From Advenella kashmirensis W13003 (GTDB lineage Bacteria; Pseudomonadota; Gammaproteobacteria; Burkholderiales; Burkholderiaceae_B): 38,729 nt of DNA. The notes beneath the pieces were generated by a model that searched no databases, was not told the origin of the DNA, and worked only from the letters and a program-made list of their open reading frames with translations. The first letter of the stretch is position 1. Each line of letters begins with the position of its first letter. Where the stretch lies: assembly GCF_000506985.1 (NCBI RefSeq), contig NZ_KI650985.1, forward strand, positions 1 through 38,729. The letters run 5' to 3'. Of the stretch, positions 16,009 through 24,580 are shown piece after piece. The position numbers and the translations under genes are program-made.

Positions 16009-16168
16009 CAAGATCGCATAATGCGCCGCTCAAAATTAAAGCGTATTTTGCCAAGATCGGTCTGTCAACGCTTAGGCGGTCACACCAGTAGAAAGCCCCT
16101 TACTAGAAAACTCTGACGGCTCAAGATAAATGTTCAGTATTCCGAATTGTTTTAAAACTGTGTTTATG

Positions 16169-16198
16169 CTTCGACTGACGATTTTCTGTCGGTCGAAG
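16169..16198. repeat. 11-bp stem hairpin next to the iron-permease relic
   Basis: CTTCGACTGAC (16169-16179) pairs with GTCGGTCGAAG (16188-16198) around an 8-nt loop, with one G-T pair. No T-run follows on either strand. It touches the 3' end of the minus-strand relic (stop at 16199-16201), so it may be the former transcript end of that gene. Confidence 0.45.
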
Positions 16199-16324
16199 TT
16201 AGCCACTTTCATTAAATCCACAAAAGGGTCTATTCGGACTGACTTTTTCGTGACTCTCGCACTTCTCGTGCAATACTTCCAGTTCTTTATCCATCATTTC
16301 CTCCATAAATTCATCTTCAGCGTC
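16199..16324 (-). pseudogene. Relic of a low-affinity-iron-permease-family gene (C-terminal part)
   Basis: Read on the minus strand, 16324-16244 gives DAEDEFMEEMMDKELEVLH followed by EKCESHEK. The intact gene at 23525 encodes DAEDEFMGIETMTDKELEVL followed by HARCEE, and the two DNA sequences align closely apart from a 6-base gap. Immediately upstream the frame is broken by TGA, and the membrane-domain half is not recognisable. Downstream the frame drifts and stops at 16199-16201. The remnant shows that a second copy once lay here. A long frame on the opposite strand (16130-16384) is only its shadow. Confidence 0.7.
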
Positions 16325-16580
16325 TCATTCTGGTGGAAACGATACTTGCAATCTGCGCGCAGACGAGCCATTTGGTTACGATAAGTGTAATATTAGACGT
16401 GTAAGGTAAATGTCAGAACATGGCTTTATTGGCTGCAACGCCTCAAGCTGCCAGTTCCATTTAGATTCTGCTTAGCTGATAATCTGAGATTGAGGAGGGT
16501 ATCCGCTCGAAGATCATGGAGACGGCACTGGTCGGCCTTTCATAGCAGACCGAACGGCCTGAATAAAACTCAAGGAAAAG
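16325..16580. other. Intergenic remainder between the relic and the zinc-ribbon gene
   Basis: Weak traces upstream of the relic (around 16335-16375, minus strand) may continue the iron-permease homology with frame breaks. Beyond that I see no gene, hairpin or repeat. Confidence 0.3.
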
Positions 16581-16943
16581 ATGAATATTTGTCCGAAGTG
16601 TTCGACCGAGTTAGAAGACGACGCCACAAGTTGTGTCTCTTGCGGCTATGCTATGAACACACCAGAACGAACTAAGACGGGCAAATTTATTAAATGGTTA
16701 TTTATCATCTTTAATATTGTGATGGTGTGCTGGGTACTTGCAGCAATGGGTACATTTGGATCGGTCGACACAACCTCACAGGCTAAGGCATTACCTCACG
16801 GCACCGAGAACTCAGAAGAAATAGGGGTGTCAATGATAGTCATGATTTGGTTGATTTGTAATGGTATTTTGGGTGTACTCGTTCTAGACACGAGAGCTAG
16901 AAAAAGGTCTTTACATGAATCAAATAAAAATGTGGAGGAGTAA
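16581..16943 (+). CDS. Zinc-ribbon membrane protein of unknown function
   Basis: The 120-aa protein opens with a zinc ribbon: CPKC at residues 4-7 and CVSC at 18-21, the classic double CxxC. A linker follows, then two membrane helices (about 35-60 with WLFIIFNIVMVCWVLAAMG, and 83-103 with MIVMIWLICNGILGVLVL) and a charged tail. The ribbon would be cytoplasmic. AAGGA lies about 5 nt before ATG 16581. Such proteins are common and uncharacterised. It stands alone and convergent with katE. Confidence 0.75.
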   Translation: MNICPKCSTELEDDATSCVSCGYAMNTPERTKTGKFIKWLFIIFNIVMVCWVLAAMGTFGSVDTTSQAKALPHGTENSEEIGVSMIVMIWLICNGILGVLVLDTRARKRSLHESNKNVEE

Positions 16944-17003
16944 CCTTTTCCAGCAACTTGACTTCATTAAAAAGTATTGCGCCGCTAAATTCCCAAAACA
17001 TAT

Positions 17004-17096
17004 TCAGCCCAGTTCGTCGTATAAATATCGAATCCCAAGCAGCGAAAACCCGAGAAGCGCCGTCACAAACACTAAAACACCGCCTGCCTGCACCAT
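17004..17096 (-). CDS. Possible small single-helix membrane peptide downstream of katE
   Basis: An ATG at 17096 opens a 30-aa frame with one hydrophobic helix (QAGGVLVFVTALLGFSLLG) and the tail IRYLYDELG. The frame stays open upstream (LTVETPLPAIRM) as far as the katE stop, so the real start could be a non-ATG codon nearer 17130. AAGG directly abuts the ATG, which is too close for normal initiation. It lies about 40 bp after katE on the same strand and might be co-transcribed. The protein-like composition is the main support. Confidence 0.35.
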   Translation of the reverse strand: MVQAGGVLVFVTALLGFSLLGIRYLYDELG

Positions 17097-17137
17097 CCTT
17101 ATCGCCGGTAGCGGTGTTTCAACAGTTAGGTGATGGT

Positions 17138-19228
17138 TCAGGCCAAGGTTCGCACCTTGGGTTCACGCTCCCACTGCCGTGTTTTCGCTAATGCGATGAA
17201 CGACTGGATGTCCTCCGGGGCTACTATACCCGCATCGGGTGTGATGCCGGCAGCTGTCAGTATTTTGTGTGTGCCTTTGCACGCCGCAATCGCTTTCAGG
17301 TGCCCAAAAGCGTCACGAAACCAGTCAACGGCCGCCGCCTCAAAAATCAATTTTTCCGCTTCATCCATTGGCAAAATACTGACTACACCGTCGAACACTA
17401 TGGAAGGTGTGCCCGCAAGCTGCCCGTCTGCCGTGACGTACGTCCCGTTATCCAGCGTTACCCCCCGTTTTTGGGCAACCAATTTAACCATGGCTCCAGC
17501 CTGTTCTACCGCGGTTTTTATTCCTTCAATACTTTCGGCGTTAGAACCGTCTGCGATTAGTATGCCTATGGTTCGGCCATCAAGTGTATCTTTCATACGA
17601 TCAATAATACGTAGTGCTGGAGACAAATCTAGATCCTGCACTGGAACAGCTGGCGCAATGGCATCAGGCAGGGATTTTAGACCCAGTCCGTCGCCAACAC
17701 GTTTTGCCAGGCTCTCATCAATAGTGCGCAATTGGCTGACTACAGCCAGCCGTACATGCTCCGTTTCGACTTTTGACAGCTCGAAAACGAGGGCAGAGGC
17801 CAGATGGGCCTGCTCAATTTCGGATTGACTGCGATAAAACATTCGCGCCTGACTGTAATGATCGGCAAAACTGTCGGCTCGGATCCGTGACTTGACGCCC
17901 TCTGCGTGAACCGACGCACTGTGAAAACCTGTCTTCTGGCTCGCGCGCGGTTTGTCTTCCTCAAGGCTTTGTGGCTCATAAGCCGTTCTTCCCTTGTATA
18001 TCTGTGTCTGCATATGCCCATCCCGTTGCAGATTATGAAATGGGCATTTGGGCGCATTGATCGGGATCTGGGTAAAATTCGGGCCGCCTAGGCGAATTAA
18101 CTGAGTATCGAGATAAGAAAAAAGCCGCCCTTGAAGTAGAGGATCCTCTGAAAAATCAATACCAGGGACGATATTTGCCGGACAAAAAGCCACTTGCTCG
18201 GTTTCGGCAAAAAAACTATCCGGCCAGCGATTCAGAACCATACGTCCAATTATTTGCAGCGGGACTAACTCTTCTGGTATCAGTTTGGTTGAATCCAGAT
18301 GATCAAAAGGAAACGTGGCAGCCTCTTCCTCGGTGAACAGTTGAACGCCCAGCTCCCATTCCGGAAAATCGCCATTTTGAATAGCTTCGAAAAAGTCTCG
18401 ACGATGAAAATCAGGGTCTGCACCCGCGATCTTGACCGCTTCGTCCCATATTGTGGACTGCAGACCGATCTTCGGACGCCAATGGAATTTAACAAAGGTG
18501 CTGACGCCTTCTTTGTTTACTAATCGGAAGCTGTGAATACCAAAGCCCTCAATCATGCGCAATGACCGTGGGATGGCTCGATCGCTCATCGCCCACATGA
18601 TCATATGCATAGACTCAGGCATCAGAGAAATGAAATCCCAAAAAGTGTCATGAGCAGTAGCTGCCTGAGGAAAGCCACGGTCTGGCTCCATTTTGACTGC
18701 GTGAACCAAGTCTGGAAATTTCATCGCGTCTTGTATGAAGAACACCGGAATATTATTGCCGACCAGGTCCCAGTTACCCTCTTGGGTGTACAGTTTGACT
18801 GCAAAGCCACGCACATCCCTCGGTGTATCAATCGAGCCGCTTCCTCCTGCTACGGTCGAGAAGCGACAGAAGACTGGCGTTTGGACATTTTTCTCAGTAA
18901 GTATCTTTGCAGTCGTATATTTGGACAGCGATTTGGTTAATTCAAAAAAACCATGAGCACCCGTACCACGGGCGTGGACGACCCGCTCGGGGATGCGCTC
19001 ATGATCGAAATGGGTTATTTTTTCTCGAAGAACGAAATCTTCCAGTAATGTCGGACCATGGGGCGTAGAACGCAGAGAATTCTGATTATCGCTGATAGCC
19101 AACCCCTGTTGAGTGGTGATCACCGGGTGGGAACCACCTGCTTGCTGCTGCAATTCCCCGGCATTACCTTTCTCGTTTTTAACATTATTGCCAGTGCGGG
19201 GAATCGATTTTTCTTTACGTGACTGCAT
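17138..19228 (-). CDS. katE: Large-subunit catalase HPII (clade 2)
   Basis: The 696-aa enzyme decomposes hydrogen peroxide in the cytoplasm. Visible catalytic residues are His85 ([13 protein letters not shown]), Asn158 ([10 protein letters not shown]) and the heme-ligand Tyr372 ([11 protein letters not shown]). After the catalase core, residues about 540-696 form the extra C-terminal flavodoxin/DJ-1-like domain found only in large catalases ([19 protein letters not shown] onward). Length is close to E. coli HPII (753 aa); the N-terminal arm is shorter. Start ATG 19228 has AGGAG 6 nt upstream. In many bacteria katE depends on sigma-S. Here a TATAAC element lies upstream, but I cannot prove promoter use. 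It is read alone, opposite to the neighbouring small stress genes. Confidence 0.96.
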   Translation of the reverse strand: MQSRKEKSIPRTGNNVKNEKGNAGELQQQAGGSHPVITTQQGLAISDNQNSLRSTPHGPTLLEDFVLREKITHFDHERIPERVVHARGTGAHGFFELTKSLSKYTTAKILTEKNVQTPVFCRFSTVAGGSGSIDTPRDVRGFAVKLYTQEGNWDLVGNNIPVFFIQDAMKFPDLVHAVKMEPDRGFPQAATAHDTFWDFISLMPESMHMIMWAMSDRAIPRSLRMIEGFGIHSFRLVNKEGVSTFVKFHWRPKIGLQSTIWDEAVKIAGADPDFHRRDFFEAIQNGDFPEWELGVQLFTEEEAATFPFDHLDSTKLIPEELVPLQIIGRMVLNRWPDSFFAETEQVAFCPANIVPGIDFSEDPLLQGRLFSYLDTQLIRLGGPNFTQIPINAPKCPFHNLQRDGHMQTQIYKGRTAYEPQSLEEDKPRASQKTGFHSASVHAEGVKSRIRADSFADHYSQARMFYRSQSEIEQAHLASALVFELSKVETEHVRLAVVSQLRTIDESLAKRVGDGLGLKSLPDAIAPAVPVQDLDLSPALRIIDRMKDTLDGRTIGILIADGSNAESIEGIKTAVEQAGAMVKLVAQKRGVTLDNGTYVTADGQLAGTPSIVFDGVVSILPMDEAEKLIFEAAAVDWFRDAFGHLKAIAACKGTHKILTAAGITPDAGIVAPEDIQSFIALAKTRQWEREPKVRTLA

Positions 19229-19631
19229 ACAAATCTCCTAAAGCGCTAAATTCAAAAAAGGGAAACGCATAATCGAGCGCCAGGTGCTAGGCCCTACTGA
19301 CCAAAAGTGCGAAACGATTAAGTGGGAGCGTTATAAAAAAAGCCTATTTTCATTATGCCCCTGTAACACTCAAACATACGAAAACCATTTTAAGAAGTTG
19401 TAAGGACTCGTGTGAATTTGAACTAGGAAGCTTGGTGCGATAATGCCAATACAGCAATAACTTCGTCGAAACAAGCCTGCTTTTCAGCAAACATCGTCAA
19501 TTGGACAATGGCTTAAATTTATTGCAGGAGACACGATATGTTAAGTGGTTGTAACTTAGAAGAATTGCCAACCAAATTGTTGTTAGTATTAATCGTAGTC
19601 TTTCATTGAACATAGGCAACAGGAGAAAGAT
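19229..19631. promoter_or_regulatory. Divergent region between katE and the first CsbD gene
   Basis: This 400-bp AT-rich stretch should carry the promoters of katE (minus) and the CsbD gene (plus). A TATAAC box on the minus strand near 19330 is a possible -10 element for katE. No clear operator palindrome was found. Confidence 0.35.
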
Positions 19632-19841
19632 ATGAATAAAGATATTGCACAAGGAAAATGGGAACAGCTCAAAGGCTCTATAAAGGAAAAATGGGGCGAC
19701 TTGACTGACGATGAAATTACGCAAGTAAATGGAAACGCTGAAAAAATGTGCGGCGTTCTCCAAGAACGATATGGAAGGACCAGAGAAGAAGCGGAGACAG
19801 AGGTCAATGATTTCTGGGCCCGTCAAGATTCAGGAATGTAA
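19632..19841 (+). CDS. CsbD-family stress protein, copy 1
   Basis: This 69-aa protein matches CsbD throughout: MNKD.A.GKWEQLKG.IKEKWG.LTDDE, then NG..EK..G.LQERYG.TREEAE.EV. CsbD-type proteins are small four-helix proteins induced by general stress; their molecular role is unknown. AGGAG lies 7 nt before ATG 19632. A strong terminator follows (19856), so it is its own unit. It is a tandem paralogue of the gene at 20140. Confidence 0.93.
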   Translation: MNKDIAQGKWEQLKGSIKEKWGDLTDDEITQVNGNAEKMCGVLQERYGRTREEAETEVNDFWARQDSGM

Positions 19842-19855
19842 AGTTTGTTTATCAG

Positions 19856-19889
19856 ATAAGCCCGCCCCATCAAGCGGGCTTATTGTTAC
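19856..19889 (+). terminator. Intrinsic terminator after CsbD copy 1
   Basis: ATAAGCCCGC (19856-19865) and GCGGGCTTAT (19874-19883) form a perfect 10-bp stem with an 8-nt loop, followed by TGTTACT. It starts 15 bp after the stop codon. Confidence 0.8.
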
Positions 19890-20139
19890 TGATTTGGGAG
19901 GTTAAAATTGAGAGGTCGTTGACGGGCCAAGAATTTAGCGGCCTATAGCAACAATACGTGCAATCCCTGGTCCAGCGAAGCTATGCCACGCCGGAAAAGC
20001 CATGAAAGAAAAAATAAAGACCGATTCCAACTAATGGGCAGGACAGCTTAAGCATAGACGCATAATAGTTCCCGCGGACGGCTGGCGCAATTGAGTGGGG
20101 AAAGCTGGAAAAGGTTATTTTATACGGTAGGAAATTCTT

Positions 20140-20343
20140 ATGAATAAAGACATAGCTCAAGGTAGATGGGAGCAGCTCAAAGGCATCGTTAAACAAACTT
20201 GGGGGAATCTGACCGACGACGGTATTGCACAAATAAACGGTAATGCTCAGAAAATGGCCGGATTGTTGCAAGAGACGTATGGTATGAATAGAGAGGATGC
20301 TGAACGCGAAGTGAACAGATTTTGGAACACGCATAATAAATGA
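20140..20343 (+). CDS. CsbD-family stress protein, copy 2
   Basis: The 67-aa protein is clearly related to the upstream CsbD protein: MNKDIAQG(R/K)WEQLKG, LTDD, NGNA.KM.G.LQE.YG. It has its own upstream region of about 250 bp and a modest ribosome-binding site (TAGGA, 7 nt from ATG). Tandem CsbD paralogues are common in soil bacteria. Divergence between the copies is large enough that the duplication is not recent. Confidence 0.92.
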   Translation: MNKDIAQGRWEQLKGIVKQTWGNLTDDGIAQINGNAQKMAGLLQETYGMNREDAEREVNRFWNTHNK

Positions 20344-21150
20344 GGCGAGCAACAAGGTTTGTAAATCTAGCATTTGGCCTCAGGGGGCTGCAGGTCCTTC
20401 AACGCCTCGGCAGCAAATTCATACGCGTGCACAGCTCTCCAATTTGAGAGTCACTTTGTTGAGAGTCACTTTGTAAAGCGCGATTCGGAGCAAGCTTGGG
20501 ACAGACTGACCTGTCGCCACGGTGAAGGCGCACCATTGGTGTCTCTAGGAATACCAGCAAATGGCGCGAGCTACGCTGCCAAGGGTTGGCAGAACACTTG
20601 ATCCCTTGATATTCCCGGCCGAGTAAACATTCAATCTGGCCGAACACGTCGAGAAGTCTCTAGATATCGCTAGCATTCGTCGAGGCACAACATGTCTTCA
20701 ATTGGGAATAGGATGCCTGGTTCCCGGCGCAAGAAAGGCCAAAAAGTCCATGTAGCTTGCTTTGCGAACGCAACAGTTTTAAATAAGCTCTAACAGTGAT
20801 GCCTCCGCACAAGCGTGGCGACGCAATGCCTTCACCTATCCGAATTTTATAATATTCATTCCAAACATTGCGTCGTGCGGTAGTATAGACTAAATCACGT
20901 ATGAATTGTGAAACCGTTTCAAAAAATGCCAGCTATCGCCAGGCCCCACGGGACGAACTTAAGGCAAAGCGAGTGACAGAGACTTTTCGCATGAAATAAT
21001 AGTAAAAACCGCCACGTCAAATGCCCGCTCCTTATCAAGTTGAAGCAAAAACCTTTCTTAAAGTTAAGTTTCTTCCTTCAAAGAGTAATTGGCTCGGACC
21101 TCTTCTAATTTTGTATATTGAGTTTGAGGCAATTTGTGTCGGGCCGATTC
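20344..21150. other. Long intergenic region with no convincing gene
   Basis: About 800 bp separate CsbD copy 2 from the end of the NAD synthetase gene. Short frames are present on both strands but lack ribosome-binding sites and recognisable motifs. One short minus-strand stretch near 20380-20440 reads protein-like (HAYEFAAEALKDLQPPEA) but is closed by stops on both sides and may be debris of a lost gene. A perfect 15-bp tandem repeat lies at 20444-20473. Confidence 0.4.
20444..20473. repeat. Perfect 15-bp tandem duplication
   Basis: The unit TTGAGAGTCACTTTG occurs twice in direct succession (20444-20458, 20459-20473). It lies in non-coding sequence and looks like a slippage or small duplication event. 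Confidence 0.85.
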
Positions 21151-22005
21151 TTACGTGCCGCGTAAACTGATGGCCGGGGGTAGCTGCCGCCGCTTGAACT
21201 CGCTATCGCTCACTAATGCACCGACCCGCTCGAAAAGGGTGTCCTGCTGGTTTTTTGGTACTTTTTGATCCAGAAGCTGTTTGGCACGTACACTTTCATC
21301 CACCGTCCCAAGGATGACTTGAAGCAACAGATCGAGGATATCGTAATCAGGTAGACTGTCCGAATCCTTTTGGTCAGGCGCTAGCTCTGCCGAAGGCGCC
21401 TTGTCAATAATTTTCTGAGGAATGACTTCTTTGCCTGCGTTTCTGTTCATGTGGCGCGCGAGGGCAAACACTTCGGTCTTGTAGAGATCGCCAATAAGGT
21501 TCAGCCCGCCGCAGGTATCGCCATACAGAGTGCAATAACCTACTGAGGCTTCGGATTTATTTCCCGTAGACAGAACCAAATGCCCATAAAGATTCGAGTA
21601 AGTCATGAGTAAAACACCCCGAGCTCGGGCTTGAAGATTCTCCAGTGCGACTCCCGAGACGGGTGCATTCAGGTTTAATGCCATTCTTTCAGAAATCCGA
21701 TCTACGATGTCTATAATTGGGCATTTGAGTAATTTGACGCCGAGGCCCTCGCAAAGTGTCTTCGAATCCTCAACACTTCCTTCGCTTGAATAACATGAAG
21801 GCATGGTGATTGCGGTAACCCTTGTGGGGCCCAATGCCTGAGATGCCAATGCGATAGTAAGAGCGCTGTCCAATCCACCCGAACTGCCCACCAAAACGTT
21901 GCAAAAACCATTAACGTCTAAATAATTGCACAATCCAGAATTAATGCGTTGCTGATAGCCTTGGAGGATGCTCGGGCTGATCGAATCTGCGAGGCTTGCA
22001 TTCAT
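21151..22005 (-). CDS. nadE: NAD+ synthetase, synthetase domain only
   Basis: The 284-aa protein adenylates nicotinate adenine dinucleotide and amidates it to NAD+. The ATP-pyrophosphatase loop SSGGLDSAL (41-49), STGNKSE and KAPSAELAPDQKDSDSLPDY are all diagnostic. Sequence style, including the ending FKRRQLPPAISLRGT, is like the C-terminal half of glutamine-dependent NadE. The nitrilase-type glutaminase domain is absent, so it should use ammonia or a partner amidase. Start ATG 22005 has AAGGA 7 nt upstream. No other NAD genes are nearby, so this is likely an accessory copy beside stress genes. Confidence 0.9.
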   Translation of the reverse strand: MNASLADSISPSILQGYQQRINSGLCNYLDVNGFCNVLVGSSGGLDSALTIALASQALGPTRVTAITMPSCYSSEGSVEDSKTLCEGLGVKLLKCPIIDIVDRISERMALNLNAPVSGVALENLQARARGVLLMTYSNLYGHLVLSTGNKSEASVGYCTLYGDTCGGLNLIGDLYKTEVFALARHMNRNAGKEVIPQKIIDKAPSAELAPDQKDSDSLPDYDILDLLLQVILGTVDESVRAKQLLDQKVPKNQQDTLFERVGALVSDSEFKRRQLPPAISLRGT

Positions 22006-22289
22006 GGCACGTTCCTTATAAGAAATTAATAGGTTGTGATGCAGCAGCCAGAAATTTAAATAGCTGGGCGATCACAAAAGAAATCTCGCTTCAGTAAGGC
22101 TCAAAACATTTATCCTGCCCTAACAAGTACGGAGAACCCCATCGGTATCTTAAACCTTCTTCTCTTTCCAGGCGCATCTTTTAAAAGATTCAATAACCTT
22201 CAAATGTCTGCTGATCCCACATTAGGGGGCAAGTCGGTCTAACGCGCTTCTATCTTTCGAAACGGTCATCGCGCGGAAACGTTGTGATC
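22006..22289. other. Intergenic region upstream of nadE
   Basis: This AT-rich stretch presumably carries the nadE promoter. No clear promoter pair, repeat or small gene was found. Confidence 0.3.
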
Positions 22290-22582
22290 TTAAAGGCTAG
22301 GTAACATATGAGCTTTCAGGGGTGCCCCCCTTGCAATAGCATCCATGAGCAATTGGGGTTATGAAAGAAATGGTTTGTTTGTAGTGCATTGATTGACTGC
22401 CAAGCAACCTTGGAATAAGTGACCGCGCGGTTGCTTAGCGCATAATGCAGCGCGCGACAGATACGTACGGCAAAGTCATTCGCGACGCACGAGCCAACGA
22501 TATTCGACAATTCAGACACAGAAGCGGATAAATTCCAATAGCTAGGAAAACTGAAAGCTGCTCTGTTTTGCTTGTACTTCTG
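22290..22582 (-). pseudogene. Frameshifted gene relic of unknown family
   Basis: A minus-strand frame (GTG 22519 or further upstream, open from about 22582) encodes a protein-like stretch: SNIVGSCVANDFAVRICRAL, then ALSNRAVTYSKVAWQSINAL, QTNHFFHNP. At about 22363 this frame runs into a short nonsense end, while the adjacent frame continues naturally with QLLMDAIARGAPLKAHMLPS and L, then TAA at 22290-22292. One missing base near AACCCCAATT would join them. No ribosome-binding site or family is recognised. It is probably the C-terminal remnant of a lost gene. Confidence 0.4.
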
Positions 22583-22873
22583 CTAAGCAGGTGAGACACA
22601 GAGAGTCTCGTATTCTGATCTATGAAGCTTCCCTGATTAATCGAACCATACTTAACTTCACTTGAAAATTCCCATTCTTTAATTCAATCGGTTAATAACA
22701 CTCGGTGTAATGTAGAATGAGTTCAATTCTTTTTTTGAAAATGAACATTCACTTTCAAGAAAAGCAAATAGATACCGACAAATAAAGATAACAATCCATC
22801 TCGCAGGTATACTGATTTTTCCGATAAGAATTTCATGAGATTCTTTAACTTAGTTATTTCGGAGTTTTTCAGA
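22583..22873 (+). promoter_or_regulatory. Region upstream of the DUF421 gene
   Basis: An AT-rich stretch with runs such as TTTTTTTGAAAATGAAC. It should contain the promoter of the DUF421 gene, but no clear -35/-10 pair stands out. Confidence 0.3.
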
Positions 22874-23443
22874 ATGAGCTTGTTATTTGATGTTTTTGAA
22901 ATGCAGCAAACATTGGGTGAGGCCTTTTTACGCAGTACAGCAATTTATTGGTGTATTTACTTGCTTTTTAGATTGGGCGGTCGACGCAATATTGGCTCGC
23001 TTGGATTCGCTGATATAGTGGTTGTTATCCTCGTGTCTGAAGCTGTCGGTAACGGGCTATCGGGTCCTTCCGATACTGTTACGGATGGACTGGTTGTTGC
23101 CGCGGGGATCGTGCTATGGTCTGCTCTAGTCGACCGCCTCGGATACTTTTTTCCAGTTGTCAATCAAATTCTGGAGCCTCATAGGCTACTCCTAATAAAG
23201 AACGGGGTGCTGCAATTGAACAATATGCGTCGCGAATACGTGACACGCACTGAACTGATGGAACAGTTGCGAATAAGTGGTATCGAGGAACTAAGCGAAG
23301 TTAAACGCGCCTATCTGGAATCCAATGGTGAAATGAGCGTCATCAAGGAAGACAGCGGCCGCAAGTCTTCTGCTGCTAGCTCCAGAACCAGCTCAAATCA
23401 CTCTGAATCATCGGCCCAAAAGACGTGGAATGAAAATTTATAA
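22874..23443 (+). CDS. DUF421 (YetF/YcaP-like) membrane protein
   Basis: The 189-aa protein has about three N-terminal membrane helices (to residue about 95) and a soluble C-terminal domain. Family landmarks are LFRLGGRRNIGSLGFADIVV, then LVSEAVGNG, and the C-terminal LIKNGVLQLNNMRREYVTRT with ELMEQLRISGI and EVKRAYLESNGEMSVI. The last 30 residues are Ser-rich and probably disordered. Start ATG 22874 has GGAG 9 nt upstream and matches the usual start of the family; ATG 22835 would add 13 residues. DUF421 proteins sit in the inner membrane; in Bacillus the relatives affect spores and envelope. The role here is unknown. Confidence 0.85.
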   Translation: MSLLFDVFEMQQTLGEAFLRSTAIYWCIYLLFRLGGRRNIGSLGFADIVVVILVSEAVGNGLSGPSDTVTDGLVVAAGIVLWSALVDRLGYFFPVVNQILEPHRLLLIKNGVLQLNNMRREYVTRTELMEQLRISGIEELSEVKRAYLESNGEMSVIKEDSGRKSSAASSRTSSNHSESSAQKTWNENL

Positions 23444-23524
23444 GAATAGAGGTTCGCTGACTCGCGGCCTTAAACGTACTTACACAGCGAAATGATTAAA
23501 TAACTTTAATAAAATGGAATTAAT

Positions 23525-23974
23525 ATGGATAAAATTTTTGCTAAATTCGCTAACGCTACCGCACATGCAACTGGTAGCCCTATTACTTTTATTATTTGCG
23601 TTGCAGCAGTTCTGTTATGGGCAATCGCTGGGCCGTTTTTTGGATTCTCAGAGACATGGCAGTTGGTCATAAACACCGGAACCACAATTGTCACTTTCCT
23701 GATGGTTTTTTTGATTCAAAACACTCAAAATCGTGATAGCGCAGCGCTGCAGACAAAACTGGATGAAATTATTCGCTCCTCAGATGCAGAAGACGAATTT
23801 ATGGGCATCGAAACAATGACCGATAAAGAACTTGAGGTCTTGCATGCGAGATGTGAAGAAGCGGCCCAGCGTTCACAACGATTTCTGGAGAAAACCCATA
23901 GCGAACGATTGCAGAGATCGAAAAAAAGAGAACAGATGCAAGGCAAGCCGCGCCTACGCTCCCGAACAAATTAA
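23525..23974 (+). CDS. Low-affinity iron permease-family membrane protein
   Basis: The 149-aa protein belongs to the small bacterial Iron_permease family (PF04120-type). It opens with FAKFANATAHATGSPITFII, has two membrane helices (about 19-40 and 46-68, ending FLMVFLIQNTQNRD), then a helical cytoplasmic tail with ALQTKLDEIIR and DKELEVLHARCEEAAQRS. The link to iron comes from fungal Fet4 similarity. The bacterial protein is much shorter, so actual iron transport is doubtful. The C-terminal 30 residues are basic. A broken second copy lies at 16199-16324. Confidence 0.85.
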   Translation: MDKIFAKFANATAHATGSPITFIICVAAVLLWAIAGPFFGFSETWQLVINTGTTIVTFLMVFLIQNTQNRDSAALQTKLDEIIRSSDAEDEFMGIETMTDKELEVLHARCEEAAQRSQRFLEKTHSERLQRSKKREQMQGKPRLRSRTN

Positions 23975-24043
23975 AACGCTCAAGAGTGAGTGTACTGGGA
24001 TTTTTAACTCACACTGGTCCTGGCTCTGAAACCGGTAGAAAAA

Positions 24044-24152
24044 GGGGTAATAATTCGTTAATTTCCGCCGGCATATCACCAAACCGTGTTAGACATACAG
24101 GTAAGCTCTTGTCATTCTGATATTGAGCTTTTTACGTATGCGAGGTGATACG
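24044..24152 (+). promoter_or_regulatory. Upstream region of DUF883 copy 2, conserved with copy 1
   Basis: This stretch aligns without gaps with 5591-5699. TTCGTTAA is at 24054, 99 bp before the start codon in both loci, and the GAGGTGAT ribosome-binding site is shared. Conservation of the whole leader suggests shared regulation of the two copies. Confidence 0.5.
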
Positions 24153-24407
24153 ATGATTAACGAGGAGAGTATCCAAAATAAAGCAGCGCAAGCTGCTGAT
24201 AAAGCGCAGTCAGCCACAGAAGACTTTATCGATGATCCGAAAAAAGAGATCAGACGTCGTGCGAGCGAGACCGCAGGAAATGCTAGATATGCCGCTAACT
24301 CACTGGTCGATTCGATCGAAGATTGTGCCCGAAAGAGTCCCGGATGCGCCTTATTAGTAGCGGGTTTGATTGGCGTGTGTATCGGTCGACATTTCTATAA
24401 AAACTGA
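24153..24407 (+). CDS. DUF883 (ElaB/YqjD-like) membrane-anchored stress protein, copy 2
   Basis: The 84-aa protein has a charged helical N-terminal part (MINEESIQNKAAQAADKAQS to about residue 62) and a C-terminal anchor ALLVAGLIGVCIGRHFYKN. ATG 24153 is chosen because GAGG lies 7 nt upstream and because copy 1 aligns here; the frame is open further upstream to 24123. It is the first of three plus-strand genes with DUF1328 and the 203-aa membrane protein. Confidence 0.88.
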   Translation: MINEESIQNKAAQAADKAQSATEDFIDDPKKEIRRRASETAGNARYAANSLVDSIEDCARKSPGCALLVAGLIGVCIGRHFYKN

Positions 24408-24580
24408 GCTAGGTGCGAATGGGAGAGTCCATCAATTTAAGCAAAGTTAATTCGCGATTGTAACTCTCTCACTAACAGCAAAGTCGTATTGTGATCTCTT
24501 AAAGAGGTTACATGAGGCACACTATCCATTTAGTTGACTGATGGCTAAGCTGTCTTTATCAGCGATCAAAAGGGGTTCCT

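Noticed and set aside
16130-16384. 84-codon plus-strand frame
   Set aside because: It is the antisense of the iron-permease relic; the protein-like signal is on the minus strand.
16915-17191. Two overlapping plus-strand frames after the zinc-ribbon gene
   Set aside because: They run into the 3' end of katE on the other strand and lack ribosome-binding sites; no motif.
20374-20647. Overlapping frames on both strands between CsbD copy 2 and nadE
   Set aside because: Neither has a start signal, and both run through a tandem repeat. No family resemblance.
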